A DNA stretch of 14,882 bases from JAZDOK01 sp043798715. GTDB lineage: Bacteria; Vulcanimicrobiota; JAZDOK01. Of this stretch, positions 1 to 8,006 are shown one piece after another. The stretch spans positions 1 to 14,882 of the forward strand of contig JAZDOK010000031.1 of assembly GCA_043798715.1 (NCBI GenBank), given 5' to 3'. A program made the position numbers and the translations under genes. The notes under the pieces are model-generated. The model was given only the letters and a program-made list of their open reading frames with translations. It ran no database searches and was not told where the DNA came from. How positions within the stretch are numbered: the stretch's first letter is position 1; each line of letters opens with the position of its first letter.

Positions 1-2
1 TC

Positions 3-680
3 TCGGCCCTGGCTTACTACCCCAATCATCGGGAGCCTGAACCCTCCCGGCGAAAATCTTACCATGCCCACCTGAAGAAGACGAGTGACGCGGCGGCCCT
101 CCTCGGAGTCGGTCTGGTGGGGACCTTCGCGGGAAGGGTCCCCGATCTTCCCGTGGAGGAGAACCTGAAGATTTTCAGTGAGGTCTTCCCGCCTCTCGTC
201 GAGTACGCGCGGAAGAGCGGAGTGGGTCTGATGCTGGAGAACTGTCCCATGATGTACACCTGGCCCTCCGGCACCAACCTGGCGTTTTCTCCGGAGATAT
301 GGGAGAGTATTTTCAAGATCATCCCCGAGAGGGCTTTCGGCTTGAACTACGATCCCTCCCACCTCCTCTGGCAGAACATTGACTATGTCGGCCCCGTCTT
401 CCGCTTTGGCAGAAGGATTTTCCACGTCCATGCCAAGGACGCCGAGATCCTGCCCCATCGCCTGCACGATTGCGGCATCTTCGGCCGGGGGTGGTGGCGC
501 TATCGCCTCCCGTCCCTGGGTGTCATCAACTGGAACGCTCTTATCTCGGCCCTTGGCGAGATTGGTTACCAGGGTGTAATCAGCATCGAGCACGAGGATC
601 CCGTCTGGGAGGGAACGCCGGAAAAAGTGAAAAAGGGTCTTCTCCTCGCCAAAAGACACCTGGAACAATTCATTTCGTAG
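3..680 (+). CDS. Sugar phosphate isomerase/epimerase, TIM-barrel family (5' end missing)
   Basis: The reading frame is open from the first complete codon (base 3), so the gene starts to the left of the window; the internal GTG at 117 is not the start. The visible 225 residues are the C-terminal two thirds of a xylose-isomerase-like (AP endonuclease 2 superfamily) barrel. The strands carrying the usual metal ligands are recognisable: a Glu in VGLMLENCP, Asp and His in LNYDPSHLLW, His in IFHVHAKD and the terminal Glu in ISIEHEDP. The segment ALAYYPNH near the left edge is typical of the family. Members isomerise or epimerise sugars and inositol derivatives with a divalent metal; the substrate here cannot be told. 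The stop overlaps the ribosome-binding site of the next gene, which suggests co-transcription. Confidence 0.88.
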   Translation, partial: SALAYYPNHREPEPSRRKSYHAHLKKTSDAAALLGVGLVGTFAGRVPDLPVEENLKIFSEVFPPLVEYARKSGVGLMLENCPMMYTWPSGTNLAFSPEIWESIFKIIPERAFGLNYDPSHLLWQNIDYVGPVFRFGRRIFHVHAKDAEILPHRLHDCGIFGRGWWRYRLPSLGVINWNALISALGEIGYQGVISIEHEDPVWEGTPEKVKKGLLLAKRHLEQFIS

Positions 681-694
681 GAGAGGAACGACGG

Positions 695-1528
695 ATGTTT
701 GAAGCCGAGCACGAGATCTACCTGGACATATTCAAAGTTCCTTTCCGTCCATGCCGTCCCTTCCAGGAAAAAATTGCCGACTACACGGAGACAGGAAGGG
801 CCCGGTTTCAATGGGAAAAAATTTATCAGCGCTGGATGATCTACCGGGATACGGAAATCGCCGACACCTGTGTGCCCTGCCCGATGAACCTCTTCCCGGC
901 CCCTCTTGGCTGCGAAGGCCACATTCCCGGCTTAAGGTCCCTCTGGACCCTCCTTGAAAAGGCCGTCCCCGAATCGGCCCTGCTGAAAATGAAAGAAAAG
1001 GACAATCTTATTCTCCTGGATGCGGTGCAGGATCTGGCCGAGGAGATGAAATCCCTCCCGGCGACCATCTCCCTCTTCCAGTGGCCGGTGGCGCAGGTCT
1101 TTTTCCTGGGACAGCCCGTCTACGTGGAAGGCCTGCTATCCACGGTGATTCCCCTCCTCTTCGAGTGGAACGGCCAGGAAGAGCCCGGCTACCAGTATTC
1201 CAGTGCGGGCTATCTCCTGGGGAGAACACAGGAGGGGATAATTCTGAGAGAGACGACGGGAGAGCTCCTGCCGCAGACTTTCCGCCGGCTCTGGAGAGAG
1301 GGCGGTCCCGTCTACGGGGAGACAATCGAGGGAGAAATCATGATGATCCCGGCATTTAACGGCGTTCTCCCGGCCTGGGATTCCGTGGATCCCTGCCGTG
1401 ACAGCCAGCTGATGGCCCTCGAAATTTCGGCGCAGGAAGCTTTTTCGCGCCCGCTCAACCTTCTCAAAGCTTTTGTAGATACGGCCATTTACGCCAAAAC
1501 GGGCCTTGGAATCCGTTCAATCTATTAG
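695..1528 (+). CDS. Conserved-looking protein of unknown function, 277 aa
   Basis: I do not recognise this family. The frame is open from 470, but the start is placed at ATG 695 because a GGAGAGG site lies just upstream, overlapping the end of the previous gene. No signal peptide or membrane helix is evident, so it is probably cytoplasmic. Residues 59-76 hold the arrangement Cys59-x2-Cys62-x10-Cys73-x2-His76, with further cysteines at 20 and 234; this could bind a metal, but that is inference. The C-terminal half alternates short hydrophobic strands with turns. The 14-base gap to the sugar isomerase and the 10-base gap to the serpin suggest an operon. Codon use resembles the neighbours. Confidence 0.75.
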   Translation: MFEAEHEIYLDIFKVPFRPCRPFQEKIADYTETGRARFQWEKIYQRWMIYRDTEIADTCVPCPMNLFPAPLGCEGHIPGLRSLWTLLEKAVPESALLKMKEKDNLILLDAVQDLAEEMKSLPATISLFQWPVAQVFFLGQPVYVEGLLSTVIPLLFEWNGQEEPGYQYSSAGYLLGRTQEGIILRETTGELLPQTFRRLWREGGPVYGETIEGEIMMIPAFNGVLPAWDSVDPCRDSQLMALEISAQEAFSRPLNLLKAFVDTAIYAKTGLGIRSIY

Positions 1529-1538
1529 GAGGTGTGTC

Positions 1539-2744
1539 ATGACAAAGATGATCCTTTCCACCCTGCTACTCCTGTTCATGGGAGGCGCGATTCCGGCTCT
1601 GGGAAAACCGGCGCCCGCTCCCCCGGTGAGAACCCTGGCCGAGGGGAACAATCGCTTCGCCCTCAGCCTCTACCTGCGTCTTCGGAGCCGGCAGGAGAAC
1701 CTGTTCTTTTCCCCCATGAGCCTCACGACGGCCCTGGGGATGGTCTATGCCGGAAGCCGCGGCCGGACCGCGCAGGAGATGGCTCGCGTCCTCTATTTCC
1801 CGAATGACAGGAAGATTCTCTCCCGCTCCATGCGCGATCTCACCCAGGTTCTCAAAAAGAAGAGCGAGGGCGTCGAGCTGACCATCGCCAATGCACTCTG
1901 GGGCCAGAAAGGTTATAACTTTTTAAAGAGTTATTGGGATGTTCTCCAAACCTCTTATAGCGCCGGGCTCTTCGAAGCGGATTTCCAGAAAGACACGGAG
2001 GGGGCCAGGCAGGCCATCAATGAGTGGACGGAGCAGAACACGGAGAATAGAATAAAGGAACTCCTCAAACCAGGAATTCTGAAGCCCGCAACGCAACTCG
2101 TATTGACGAATGCCATCTATTTCAATGGAAAGTGGAAGACTCCATTCCGCATGGAAGAGACAAAAGAGGACGCCTTCTTCCTCCTCTCGGGAACAAAAGT
2201 AGCGGTGCCGCTCATGTTCCGGGAAGGCTTGCTCCCCTACGGCGAGGAGAAAAACTGCCAGATCATCGAGCTCCCCTACGGGGAAAATGATTTCTCGATG
2301 CTCCTCTTCCTGCCCCAAAAACAGGCCGGTCTTCCGGAACTGGAAAAGAGCCTCACGCAGGAGAAGTTAAAGCCGGCTCTTTCGAAGAAGAAGGTCCGGG
2401 TTTTCCTTCCAAAGTTTGTCATGGAGTCTGAATTCAGCCTGGCGGAGACCCTTCAGGCCATGGGGATGAAAATTGCCTTCTCCCCGGCGGCCGATTTCAC
2501 CGGCATGAGCCCCAGGCGGGATCTACGCATCTCCGCCGTAATACACAAGGCATTCGTGGACGTAGGGGAGGAAGGCACTGAGGCCTCGGCCGCGACGGCC
2601 GTCGTGATGACAAAGATGGCTTTGCCGGTGCGGGAACCGGTAAAAGTGTTCCGGGCCGATCATCCGTTTTTATTCCTTATCCGCCATAATGCCTCAGGCA
2701 GTACTCTTTTCATGGGTCGTATGATGAATCCGGCAGGGAAGTAG
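1539..2744 (+). CDS. Secreted serpin (serine protease inhibitor)
   Basis: The start is ATG 1539, preceded by AGGAGGT at 1527-1533; the in-frame codon at 1506 lies inside the previous gene. The 401-residue product has an N-terminal signal peptide (about residues 1-22, no lipobox cysteine) followed by a full-length serpin fold. Landmarks are NLFFSPMSL, LVLTNAIYFNGKWKTPF, the reactive-centre hinge EEGTEASAATAVV (about 344-356) and the C-terminal HPFLFLI and GRMMNP segments. The small-residue hinge is that of an inhibitory serpin. Counting from the hinge as in alpha-1-antitrypsin puts P1-P1' at Met360-Ala361, which suggests an elastase- or chymotrypsin-like target. Serpins trap a protease by covalent conformational change. 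Export means it acts in the periplasm or outside the cell, perhaps against host, predator or competitor proteases (inference). Confidence 0.95.
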   Translation: MTKMILSTLLLLFMGGAIPALGKPAPAPPVRTLAEGNNRFALSLYLRLRSRQENLFFSPMSLTTALGMVYAGSRGRTAQEMARVLYFPNDRKILSRSMRDLTQVLKKKSEGVELTIANALWGQKGYNFLKSYWDVLQTSYSAGLFEADFQKDTEGARQAINEWTEQNTENRIKELLKPGILKPATQLVLTNAIYFNGKWKTPFRMEETKEDAFFLLSGTKVAVPLMFREGLLPYGEEKNCQIIELPYGENDFSMLLFLPQKQAGLPELEKSLTQEKLKPALSKKKVRVFLPKFVMESEFSLAETLQAMGMKIAFSPAADFTGMSPRRDLRISAVIHKAFVDVGEEGTEASAATAVVMTKMALPVREPVKVFRADHPFLFLIRHNASGSTLFMGRMMNPAGK

Positions 2745-2822
2745 GGCCGAGTATAGACCATAGACTGGGGACGGGAGAGTGAGAAGAGCAGGATTTCTCG
2801 CGCCCGCTGAGAACATAAAGGC

Positions 2823-4253
2823 ATGAGCAGAGTCAGAACGTGCGCTATAAATACACCTCCCGGCTGGGAGACCCGCTGTGAGTCAGCCAGGTGCGATATA
2901 AGTTCCGATGAGATCAATCTGGCCATCAAAAAATGGAAGAGGGCTCTGGAAGCTTCGCCCGACGATCCGGCGCCGGCCATCAACCTGGGAGAGGCCTATG
3001 AGCAGTCCTGCCAGTTTGAGGAGGCCCTGTGCCACTACGAACACGCACTGGATCAACAGCCTGACAACCTTTCCGTGTGCACCGCTCTTGGAAGAGTTCT
3101 CGGAAAAATGGGAAGACTGAATGAATCTGTCGAGCAACTGACCCAGGTGGTCCGTCTCAACGCCTCGTTTGTTCCCGCTCACCGGAACCTCGGCCATGTT
3201 TTTTGCCTGATGGGGAAGTGGGAGGAAGCCGCGAAGAGTTTCTCTGCGGCGGTGGAACTCGACCCGGAGGACGCCCCCTCCCTGGACAACCTGGGGAAAT
3301 GCTGTCTCAACCTGGATCTGCTTGACAAAGCCATGGAGACTTTCTCCAAGAGTCTCAAAAAAAATCCGGACGATCTCTTCGCTCTTAACAACATGGGGCT
3401 CTGCTGCGCCCGAATGGGAAAACTTCAGGAGGCCACCGACTTTTTCAGAAGAGCTCTGGCCTTTGAACCTTCGGACGGCGTTGTCCGAAACAACCTCGGC
3501 TTCGCTCTTTCCTCTCTGGGACGCCTGGATGAAGCCATCGGGGAGTTCATGGAGGCCCTGAAAAAGGACCCGGAGGACAGCTGCGCTCTGAACAACCTGG
3601 GCCTGAGCCTCGCCAGAAGCGGCTGCTTTGAGGAGGCGATTCCCTGGTATCTGAAAGCCCTGGAGTTGAATTCCAGCGATGTCTCGGCTCTCAATAATCT
3701 CGGAATGGCCTGTCTCTCCCTGGGCCGGTTGAAGGCGGCGGTGGAAACTTTCCAGAAAGCGGTCGCCGCCAATCCGCAAGACGCCTATTCCTGTAACAAT
3801 CTGGGCCTGGCCCACGTCGGGCGGGGGGATCTGGATCCGGCGGCCGAATCCTTCAAAAAGGCGATCCTGCTGGATTCATCGGATTTTTATGCCCACAACA
3901 ACCTGGGAATTGTATATGCGCGCCAGATGAAGCTGGACCAGGCCATAGAAAAATTTCAGCGCTCCGCCGCCATCAACCCTCAATATGCCGAGGCTCATTT
4001 CAACCTGGCCCTGGCTTACACGGAGCTTCATGATTACGAAAAAGCGATCAGGGAATATAAAAAGACCATCAAAACCGCTCCCTCTTTTCTGCCGGCCCAT
4101 GCCAACCTGGCTCTTCTCTATTTAAAGCTGCAGATGCCTCCCCAGGCTGCGCGCCAGCTCAAGCGGGCCCTGAAGCTGGCGAAAGATCAGCGGAACGAGG
4201 AGTACACCCTCATATTGAAGAGAGAGCTGGATAAAATAAGTTCCAGTGAATAA
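2823..4253 (+). CDS. TPR-solenoid protein, 476 aa
   Basis: After about 30 residues and a half repeat, the protein is twelve consecutive 34-residue tetratricopeptide repeats (about 49-456) and a short charged tail. Most repeats share the NNLG start and a closing NP.D, EP.D or DP.D turn, so the array probably grew by internal duplication. No signal peptide or membrane helix is seen, so it should be a cytoplasmic protein-binding scaffold; the partner is unknown. The start is uncertain: ATG 2823 has only a weak purine-rich upstream stretch, and the first 25 residues (Cys- and Arg-rich, not TPR) may not be translated, although no better start with a clear ribosome-binding site was found. It lies 78 bases after the serpin and 66 bases before gcvH on the same strand. 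A link to glycine cleavage is possible but unsupported. Confidence 0.85.
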   Translation: MSRVRTCAINTPPGWETRCESARCDISSDEINLAIKKWKRALEASPDDPAPAINLGEAYEQSCQFEEALCHYEHALDQQPDNLSVCTALGRVLGKMGRLNESVEQLTQVVRLNASFVPAHRNLGHVFCLMGKWEEAAKSFSAAVELDPEDAPSLDNLGKCCLNLDLLDKAMETFSKSLKKNPDDLFALNNMGLCCARMGKLQEATDFFRRALAFEPSDGVVRNNLGFALSSLGRLDEAIGEFMEALKKDPEDSCALNNLGLSLARSGCFEEAIPWYLKALELNSSDVSALNNLGMACLSLGRLKAAVETFQKAVAANPQDAYSCNNLGLAHVGRGDLDPAAESFKKAILLDSSDFYAHNNLGIVYARQMKLDQAIEKFQRSAAINPQYAEAHFNLALAYTELHDYEKAIREYKKTIKTAPSFLPAHANLALLYLKLQMPPQAARQLKRALKLAKDQRNEEYTLILKRELDKISSSE

Positions 4254-4254
4254 A

Positions 4255-4301
4255 GCGCCCCGACGGCGCATACCTGAAAGTTATGAGCCGCACTTCGCGG
4301 C
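4255..4301 (+). other. Two tandem short hairpins upstream of gcvH
   Basis: The gap between the TPR gene and gcvH contains two perfect 5-bp stems with 5-base loops: GCGCC/GGCGC at 4255-4269 and GCCGC/GCGGC at 4287-4301. The second ends just before the gcvH ribosome-binding site (GAAAGGAG, 4305-4312). Neither is followed by a run of T, so they are not typical terminators. They could be a processing site or a translational control element, or could arise by chance in G+C-rich DNA. No glycine-riboswitch core is recognisable. Confidence 0.3.
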
Positions 4302-4319
4302 ACAGAAAGGAGCCAAGTC

Positions 4320-4703
4320 ATGATACCGCAGGATTTGAAATTTACCAGGGAGCACGAGTGGGTCCGGTTGGAGGGCGATCATGCGACCGTGGGGATCTCC
4401 CAGCATGCCGCCGATCTCCTCGGGGAAATCGTATTCGTGGAGCTCCCGGAAGCAGGGCAGATGCTTTCGCAGATGAAAACTTTCGGCGTCGTGGAGTCCG
4501 TGAAATCCGTTTCGGATCTCTATGCCCCCCTGAGCGGAGAAGTGCTCAAGATCAACGGAGAACTCCAGGAACATCCGGAGTACGTGAACCAGGAGCCGTA
4601 CGGCCGGGGGTGGATGCTCGTATTCAAAATCCAGGTTCCCTCGGAGATTTCCAAACTCATGGGCCCTGATGACTACGAGAAGCTGCTCGAAGAGGCCTCC
4701 TGA
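4320..4703 (+). CDS. gcvH: Glycine cleavage system H protein
   Basis: This is a full-length H protein (127 residues, the usual size). It carries the lipoyl-bound aminomethyl group between the P, T and L proteins of the glycine cleavage system in the cytoplasm. The N-terminal FTREHEWV and the GEIVFVELPEAG strand are standard, and the lipoylation site is Lys62 in VVESVKSVSDLYAP. A strong ribosome-binding site (GAAAGGAG, 4305-4312) precedes ATG 4320. The stop codon shares one base with the gcvPA start (TGATG), so the two are translationally coupled. H protein is also the platform on which lipoyl groups can be assembled, which gives meaning to the radical-SAM pair downstream. Confidence 0.98.
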   Translation: MIPQDLKFTREHEWVRLEGDHATVGISQHAADLLGEIVFVELPEAGQMLSQMKTFGVVESVKSVSDLYAPLSGEVLKINGELQEHPEYVNQEPYGRGWMLVFKIQVPSEISKLMGPDDYEKLLEEAS

Positions 4704-6064
4704 TGGGCTACGTTCCCCATACTCCGGAGGAACGGCGCCAGATGCTTTCGGCCGTAGGCATCTCCTCCTGCGAGGAACTTTTCTCCGAGATTCCGGAAGA
4801 AGCGCGCCTGCGCCGTGAACTCAAGCTGCCTCCGCCTTTGTCGGAGTGGGAATTGATGAGGGGAATGGAAGACCTGGCGGCCCGGAATCAGGAGCTGTCC
4901 CGCATTCCATCCTTCCTGGGAGCCGGATCCTACCGGCACTTTGTCCCCGCGGTTGTGGACGCCCTCATCTCCCGTTCAGAATTTTATACGGCCTACACGC
5001 CGTACCAGGCCGAAGTAAGCCAGGGGACCCTCCAGGCCATCTACGAATTTCAGTCCGTTATCTGCCGCCTCAGCGGGATGGACGTTGCCAATGCCTCCAT
5101 GTATGACGGGGCTTCGGCCCTGGCGGAGGCCGCTTCCATGGCCATGAGATCCGCCTCAAAAAACAAGTTCCTCGTCTCCCGCTCTGTCCACCCGGATTAC
5201 CGCCGGGTTCTCAGGACGTACCTCGAGGGCGGACGGGAGGCGGAAATTCAGGAGATCCCGCTTCGTGACGGTCTTACCGATCTTGAAAAACTTGCTTCCG
5301 CTCTCGACGAGAGAACGGCGGCCGTGATCATTCAGAATCCGAACTTTCTGGGCTGCGTCGAAGACGGCCCGGCTTTCCAGAAGCTCCTTCAAGAGATGCG
5401 GACGCCCCTTATAGTTTCCGTCGTCGAGCCCATCTCTCTAGGGGTTCTCAGAAATCCGGGAACTTACGGGGCTGCCATCGTCGCCGGAGAAGGCGCCGGA
5501 CTGGGGCTCCCCCCCTCCTTCGGCGGCCCATCCCTGGGTCTTCTGGCGGCCAGAAGCGAATACCTGAGACGGATTCCCGGCAGACTGGCCGGAAGGACGG
5601 TGGACCGGGATGGTAAAACCGCCTATGTTCTCACGCTCCAGGCACGCGAGCAGCACATCCGCAGGGAGAAAGCCGTCTCCAACATATGCTCGAACGAGGC
5701 CCTTTGCGCCCTGGCGGCCACGATCTATCTCTCGGTCCTCGGGAAGGAAGGCTTTGGAAAAGTATCGGAGCTTTGCCTTCAGAAGGCTCACTACCTGAAG
5801 GAAAGGCTCCTCTCGCTGCCGGGATTTGAAGCTCCTTTCGCCGCGCCGTTTTTTAACGAATTTGTGCTGAGAGCCCCGGTTCCGGCGAAGGAACTCAACC
5901 GCCTCCTGCTGGAAAAAGGCGTCATTGGAGGGCTTGAACTGGAAACCAGTTACCTCGAACTTAAAAATTGCCTCCTTTTCTGCGCCACGGAGACCACCCC
6001 GCGGGAGGATATGGAATACCTGGCGGAAGCCATCCAAAAGGTTGTCGGAGGCTTAAATGTCTGA
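4703..6064 (+). CDS. gcvPA: Glycine dehydrogenase (decarboxylating), P-protein subunit 1
   Basis: This is the N-terminal half of a split P-protein (453 residues, normal for the subunit). With GcvPB it decarboxylates glycine using pyridoxal phosphate and passes the aminomethyl group to the lipoyl arm of GcvH. The family signature is clear from the start: YVPHTPEERRQML, then LGAGSYRHFVPAVVD and FYTAYTPYQAEVSQGTLQ, and later ANASMYDGASALAEA. As expected for this subunit, it has no catalytic PLP lysine, which lies in GcvPB. It starts in the stop codon of gcvH and overlaps gcvPB by 8 bases, so the three form one coupled unit. No frameshift or truncation is seen. Confidence 0.97.
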   Translation: MGYVPHTPEERRQMLSAVGISSCEELFSEIPEEARLRRELKLPPPLSEWELMRGMEDLAARNQELSRIPSFLGAGSYRHFVPAVVDALISRSEFYTAYTPYQAEVSQGTLQAIYEFQSVICRLSGMDVANASMYDGASALAEAASMAMRSASKNKFLVSRSVHPDYRRVLRTYLEGGREAEIQEIPLRDGLTDLEKLASALDERTAAVIIQNPNFLGCVEDGPAFQKLLQEMRTPLIVSVVEPISLGVLRNPGTYGAAIVAGEGAGLGLPPSFGGPSLGLLAARSEYLRRIPGRLAGRTVDRDGKTAYVLTLQAREQHIRREKAVSNICSNEALCALAATIYLSVLGKEGFGKVSELCLQKAHYLKERLLSLPGFEAPFAAPFFNEFVLRAPVPAKELNRLLLEKGVIGGLELETSYLELKNCLLFCATETTPREDMEYLAEAIQKVVGGLNV

Positions 6065-7511
6065 ACCGCTGATTTTCGAAATAAGTGTGCCGGGGAAAAA
6101 GGGGTATTCCCTGCCTCCGCTCGATGTTCCGGAGAAGGAAGTCTCCTCCCTGCTCCCGGGGACGATGCTGGCCGGCTCTCCCCCGCCACTTCCGGAAGTC
6201 TCCGAACCGGAGCTCGTCCGGCATTTCACCCGCCTTTCATGCCTTAATTACGGGGTGGACAGCGGCTCATATCCCCTCGGCTCCTGCACGATGAAGTACA
6301 ATCCCAAGATAAACGAAAAAGTGGCCCGCCTGCCCGGCTTTGCGGATATCCACCCGCTGCAGCCCGAAGGGACCGTCCAGGGGGCCCTTCGTCTCATGGC
6401 CGAACTTTCGACATACCTGTGCGAGATCACGGGGATGGAGCAGGTCTCCCTCCAGCCGGCGGCCGGGGCCCACGGGGAACTGACCGCCCTTCTCATGATA
6501 AAAAAATATTTTGACCACCGGGGAGAAAAGCGGAAAGTCATCCTGGTCCCCGACTCGGCCCACGGCACCAACCCGGCCAGCGCCGCCCTGTGCGGATTCG
6601 AAGTGATCCAGGTCCCTTCGGATGAAAAAGGGAACGTGGACCTGGCGCGCCTCAAAGATATACTTGACGGGCAAACCGCCGCCCTGATGCTCACCAACCC
6701 CAATACTCTGGGTCTCTTCGACAGCCACATCCTGGCCATCGCGCAGATGGTCCACCAGGCCGGCGCGCTTCTCTACTACGACGGGGCCAACGCCAACGCC
6801 ACTTTGGGGATCACCCGCCCCGGAGACCTCGGTTTCGATCTCATTCATCTGAACCTGCACAAGACCTTTGCCACGCCCCACGGGGGAGGGGGGCCGGGAG
6901 CCGGCCCGGTGGGCGCCCGCGGAGAACTCGTTGACTTTCTCCCCGTACCCCTCGCTATAAAAGATCCCATCAGCGACCGGTACGTGCTGGATGAAAACCG
7001 CCCCCTCTCGATCGGGCGGGTGCGCTCCTTCCACGGCAATTTCCTGGTGCTGGTCCGCGCCTATGCCTATATCCGCCACCTGGGTCCCGCGGGCCTCCGG
7101 GAAGTGAGCGAAAACGCCGTGCTCAACGCGAACTACCTGATGGAGCACATGAAGAAGTGGTATCACCTGCCCTTTGAGCGGACCTGCCAGCATGAATTTG
7201 TCCTTTCAGCCGAAAAGCAGAAAGAAAATGGGGTTCGCGCCCTCGACATTGCCAAGCGGCTCCTCGATTACGGCATTCATGCCCCCACCATTTATTTCCC
7301 CCTGATCGTTCATGAGGCCATGATGATCGAGCCCACGGAGACCGAATCCAAGAGGGAGCTGGATCGTTTTATTGAGGTGATGAAAGCCATCGCCCTGGAG
7401 TGCGAGAACCAGCCGGAGCTGGTCACTAACGCTCCGCTCACCACTCCGGTCAAGCGCCCGGATGAGGCCGCCGCCGCCAGGAAACCGGATCTCTGGTGCA
7501 AACCTACTTAA
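6057..7511 (+). CDS. gcvPB: Glycine dehydrogenase (decarboxylating), P-protein subunit 2
   Basis: This is the PLP-bearing half of the split P-protein, 484 residues, complete. Family motifs include GSCTMKYNPKINEKVA, DSAHGTNPASAAL, ANANATLGI and LNLHKTFATPHGGGGPG, where Lys269 should form the Schiff base with PLP. The C-terminus (MMIEPTETESK followed by a TTPVKR-type tail) looks canonical. It starts inside gcvPA with an 8-base overlap. Its TAA stop lies within TTAA (7508-7511), shared on the opposite strand with the stop of the DUF2442 gene. Bases 7279-7405 are repeated in decayed form at 8051-8176, downstream of the DUF cassette. No gcvT or dihydrolipoamide dehydrogenase gene is in the window. 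Confidence 0.98.
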   Translation: MSEPLIFEISVPGKKGYSLPPLDVPEKEVSSLLPGTMLAGSPPPLPEVSEPELVRHFTRLSCLNYGVDSGSYPLGSCTMKYNPKINEKVARLPGFADIHPLQPEGTVQGALRLMAELSTYLCEITGMEQVSLQPAAGAHGELTALLMIKKYFDHRGEKRKVILVPDSAHGTNPASAALCGFEVIQVPSDEKGNVDLARLKDILDGQTAALMLTNPNTLGLFDSHILAIAQMVHQAGALLYYDGANANATLGITRPGDLGFDLIHLNLHKTFATPHGGGGPGAGPVGARGELVDFLPVPLAIKDPISDRYVLDENRPLSIGRVRSFHGNFLVLVRAYAYIRHLGPAGLREVSENAVLNANYLMEHMKKWYHLPFERTCQHEFVLSAEKQKENGVRALDIAKRLLDYGIHAPTIYFPLIVHEAMMIEPTETESKRELDRFIEVMKAIALECENQPELVTNAPLTTPVKRPDEAAAARKPDLWCKPT

Positions 7512-7780
7512 CTCTTGTCAAGACCCATTTTTAATGGAAACCTTTCCGGGTGCTCTATGATCTCAACAGTAAGATCAATATCCAAATCCGGCCAGTAGAA
7601 ATGTTCTGCGTTCGGTTCCTCTACATTAAGAATTTTCCCAACCGGAGCGTCTTTGAACCATGGGAAATATTCATAGGACATAAATAATTCCTTGCCCTTC
7701 GCCAGGAGCCATACACCATTGCTGGAGATATTTGTAACTTCAACTGTCTCGGCGTTTTTTCCAAGCGTCTTTGAACTCAT
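7508..7780 (-). CDS. DUF2442 family protein
   Basis: This 90-residue minus-strand protein matches the DUF2442 pattern: a short beta-rich N-terminus with ISSNGVWLL, then LFMSYEYFPWFKDAPV, and a closing FYWPDLDIDLTVEIIEHPE. Start ATG 7780 has a GAGGAG site 8 bases upstream (complement of 7788-7793). It overlaps the upstream DUF4160 gene by 41 bases, so the pair is co-translated. Genes of these two families are often neighbours, and a toxin-antitoxin-like role has been suggested; I know of no firm biochemical function. The gene converges on gcvPB with the two stop codons sharing TTAA. Its A+T-rich composition contrasts with the gcv genes, which points to acquisition by transfer. Confidence 0.88.
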   Translation of the reverse strand: MSSKTLGKNAETVEVTNISSNGVWLLAKGKELFMSYEYFPWFKDAPVGKILNVEEPNAEHFYWPDLDIDLTVEIIEHPERFPLKMGLDKS

Positions 7781-7979
7781 CGCAGTGCTCCTCTATAATA
7801 TTTTCAATTTCTCTTAATTGAGCACGTGATAGATTGTAGTTTTTTGCCAACTCTATCTCCGGCTCTAACCAAAACTTAGCTTCGCCCTCAGAGCATATAA
7901 CATGAACGTGCATTCTGTTTTCCTCCCGTGAGAAGAAAAAGAAGCGATAACCTTTTTCTTTCAAAATCGTCGGGCTCAT
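7740..7979 (-). CDS. DUF4160 family protein
   Basis: This is a 79-residue minus-strand protein. It opens MSPTILKEKGYRFFFFSREE and continues with MHVHV and FWLEPEIELAKNYNLS, the pattern of DUF4160, which typically has an HVHV core and a C-terminal helix like IENIIEEHCDEFKDAW. It is the first gene of a two-gene unit with DUF2442, overlapping it by 41 bases. Start ATG 7979 has an AGGAAG site close upstream and a strong promoter about 30 bases away (8007-8035). The function is unknown; small size, pairing, overlap and a private promoter resemble toxin-antitoxin modules, but that is inference. Base composition is A+T-rich, unlike the flanking gcv and radical-SAM genes. Confidence 0.88.
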   Translation of the reverse strand: MSPTILKEKGYRFFFFSREENRMHVHVICSEGEAKFWLEPEIELAKNYNLSRAQLREIENIIEEHCDEFKDAWKKRRDS

Positions 7980-8006
7980 TTACTTCCTATCTCCATTCTA
8001 TCGTGA

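Noticed and set aside
1506..1538. Upstream in-frame start for the serpin
   Set aside because: It lies in the end of the previous gene, has no ribosome-binding site and would place polar residues before an otherwise normal signal peptide; ATG 1539 has a strong site.
2883..3815. Long minus-strand open frame opposite the TPR gene
   Set aside because: It mirrors the TPR periodicity, has no domain pattern of its own and no ribosome-binding site; the plus strand carries an unmistakable TPR protein.
4254..4319. Glycine riboswitch before gcvH
   Set aside because: The gap is only 66 bases, too short for the tandem aptamer, and no conserved aptamer core is visible.
6267..7193. Long minus-strand open frame opposite gcvPB
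   Set aside because: It is the antisense shadow of a highly conserved G+C-rich gene, and its composition is low-complexity Gly/Val/Arg.
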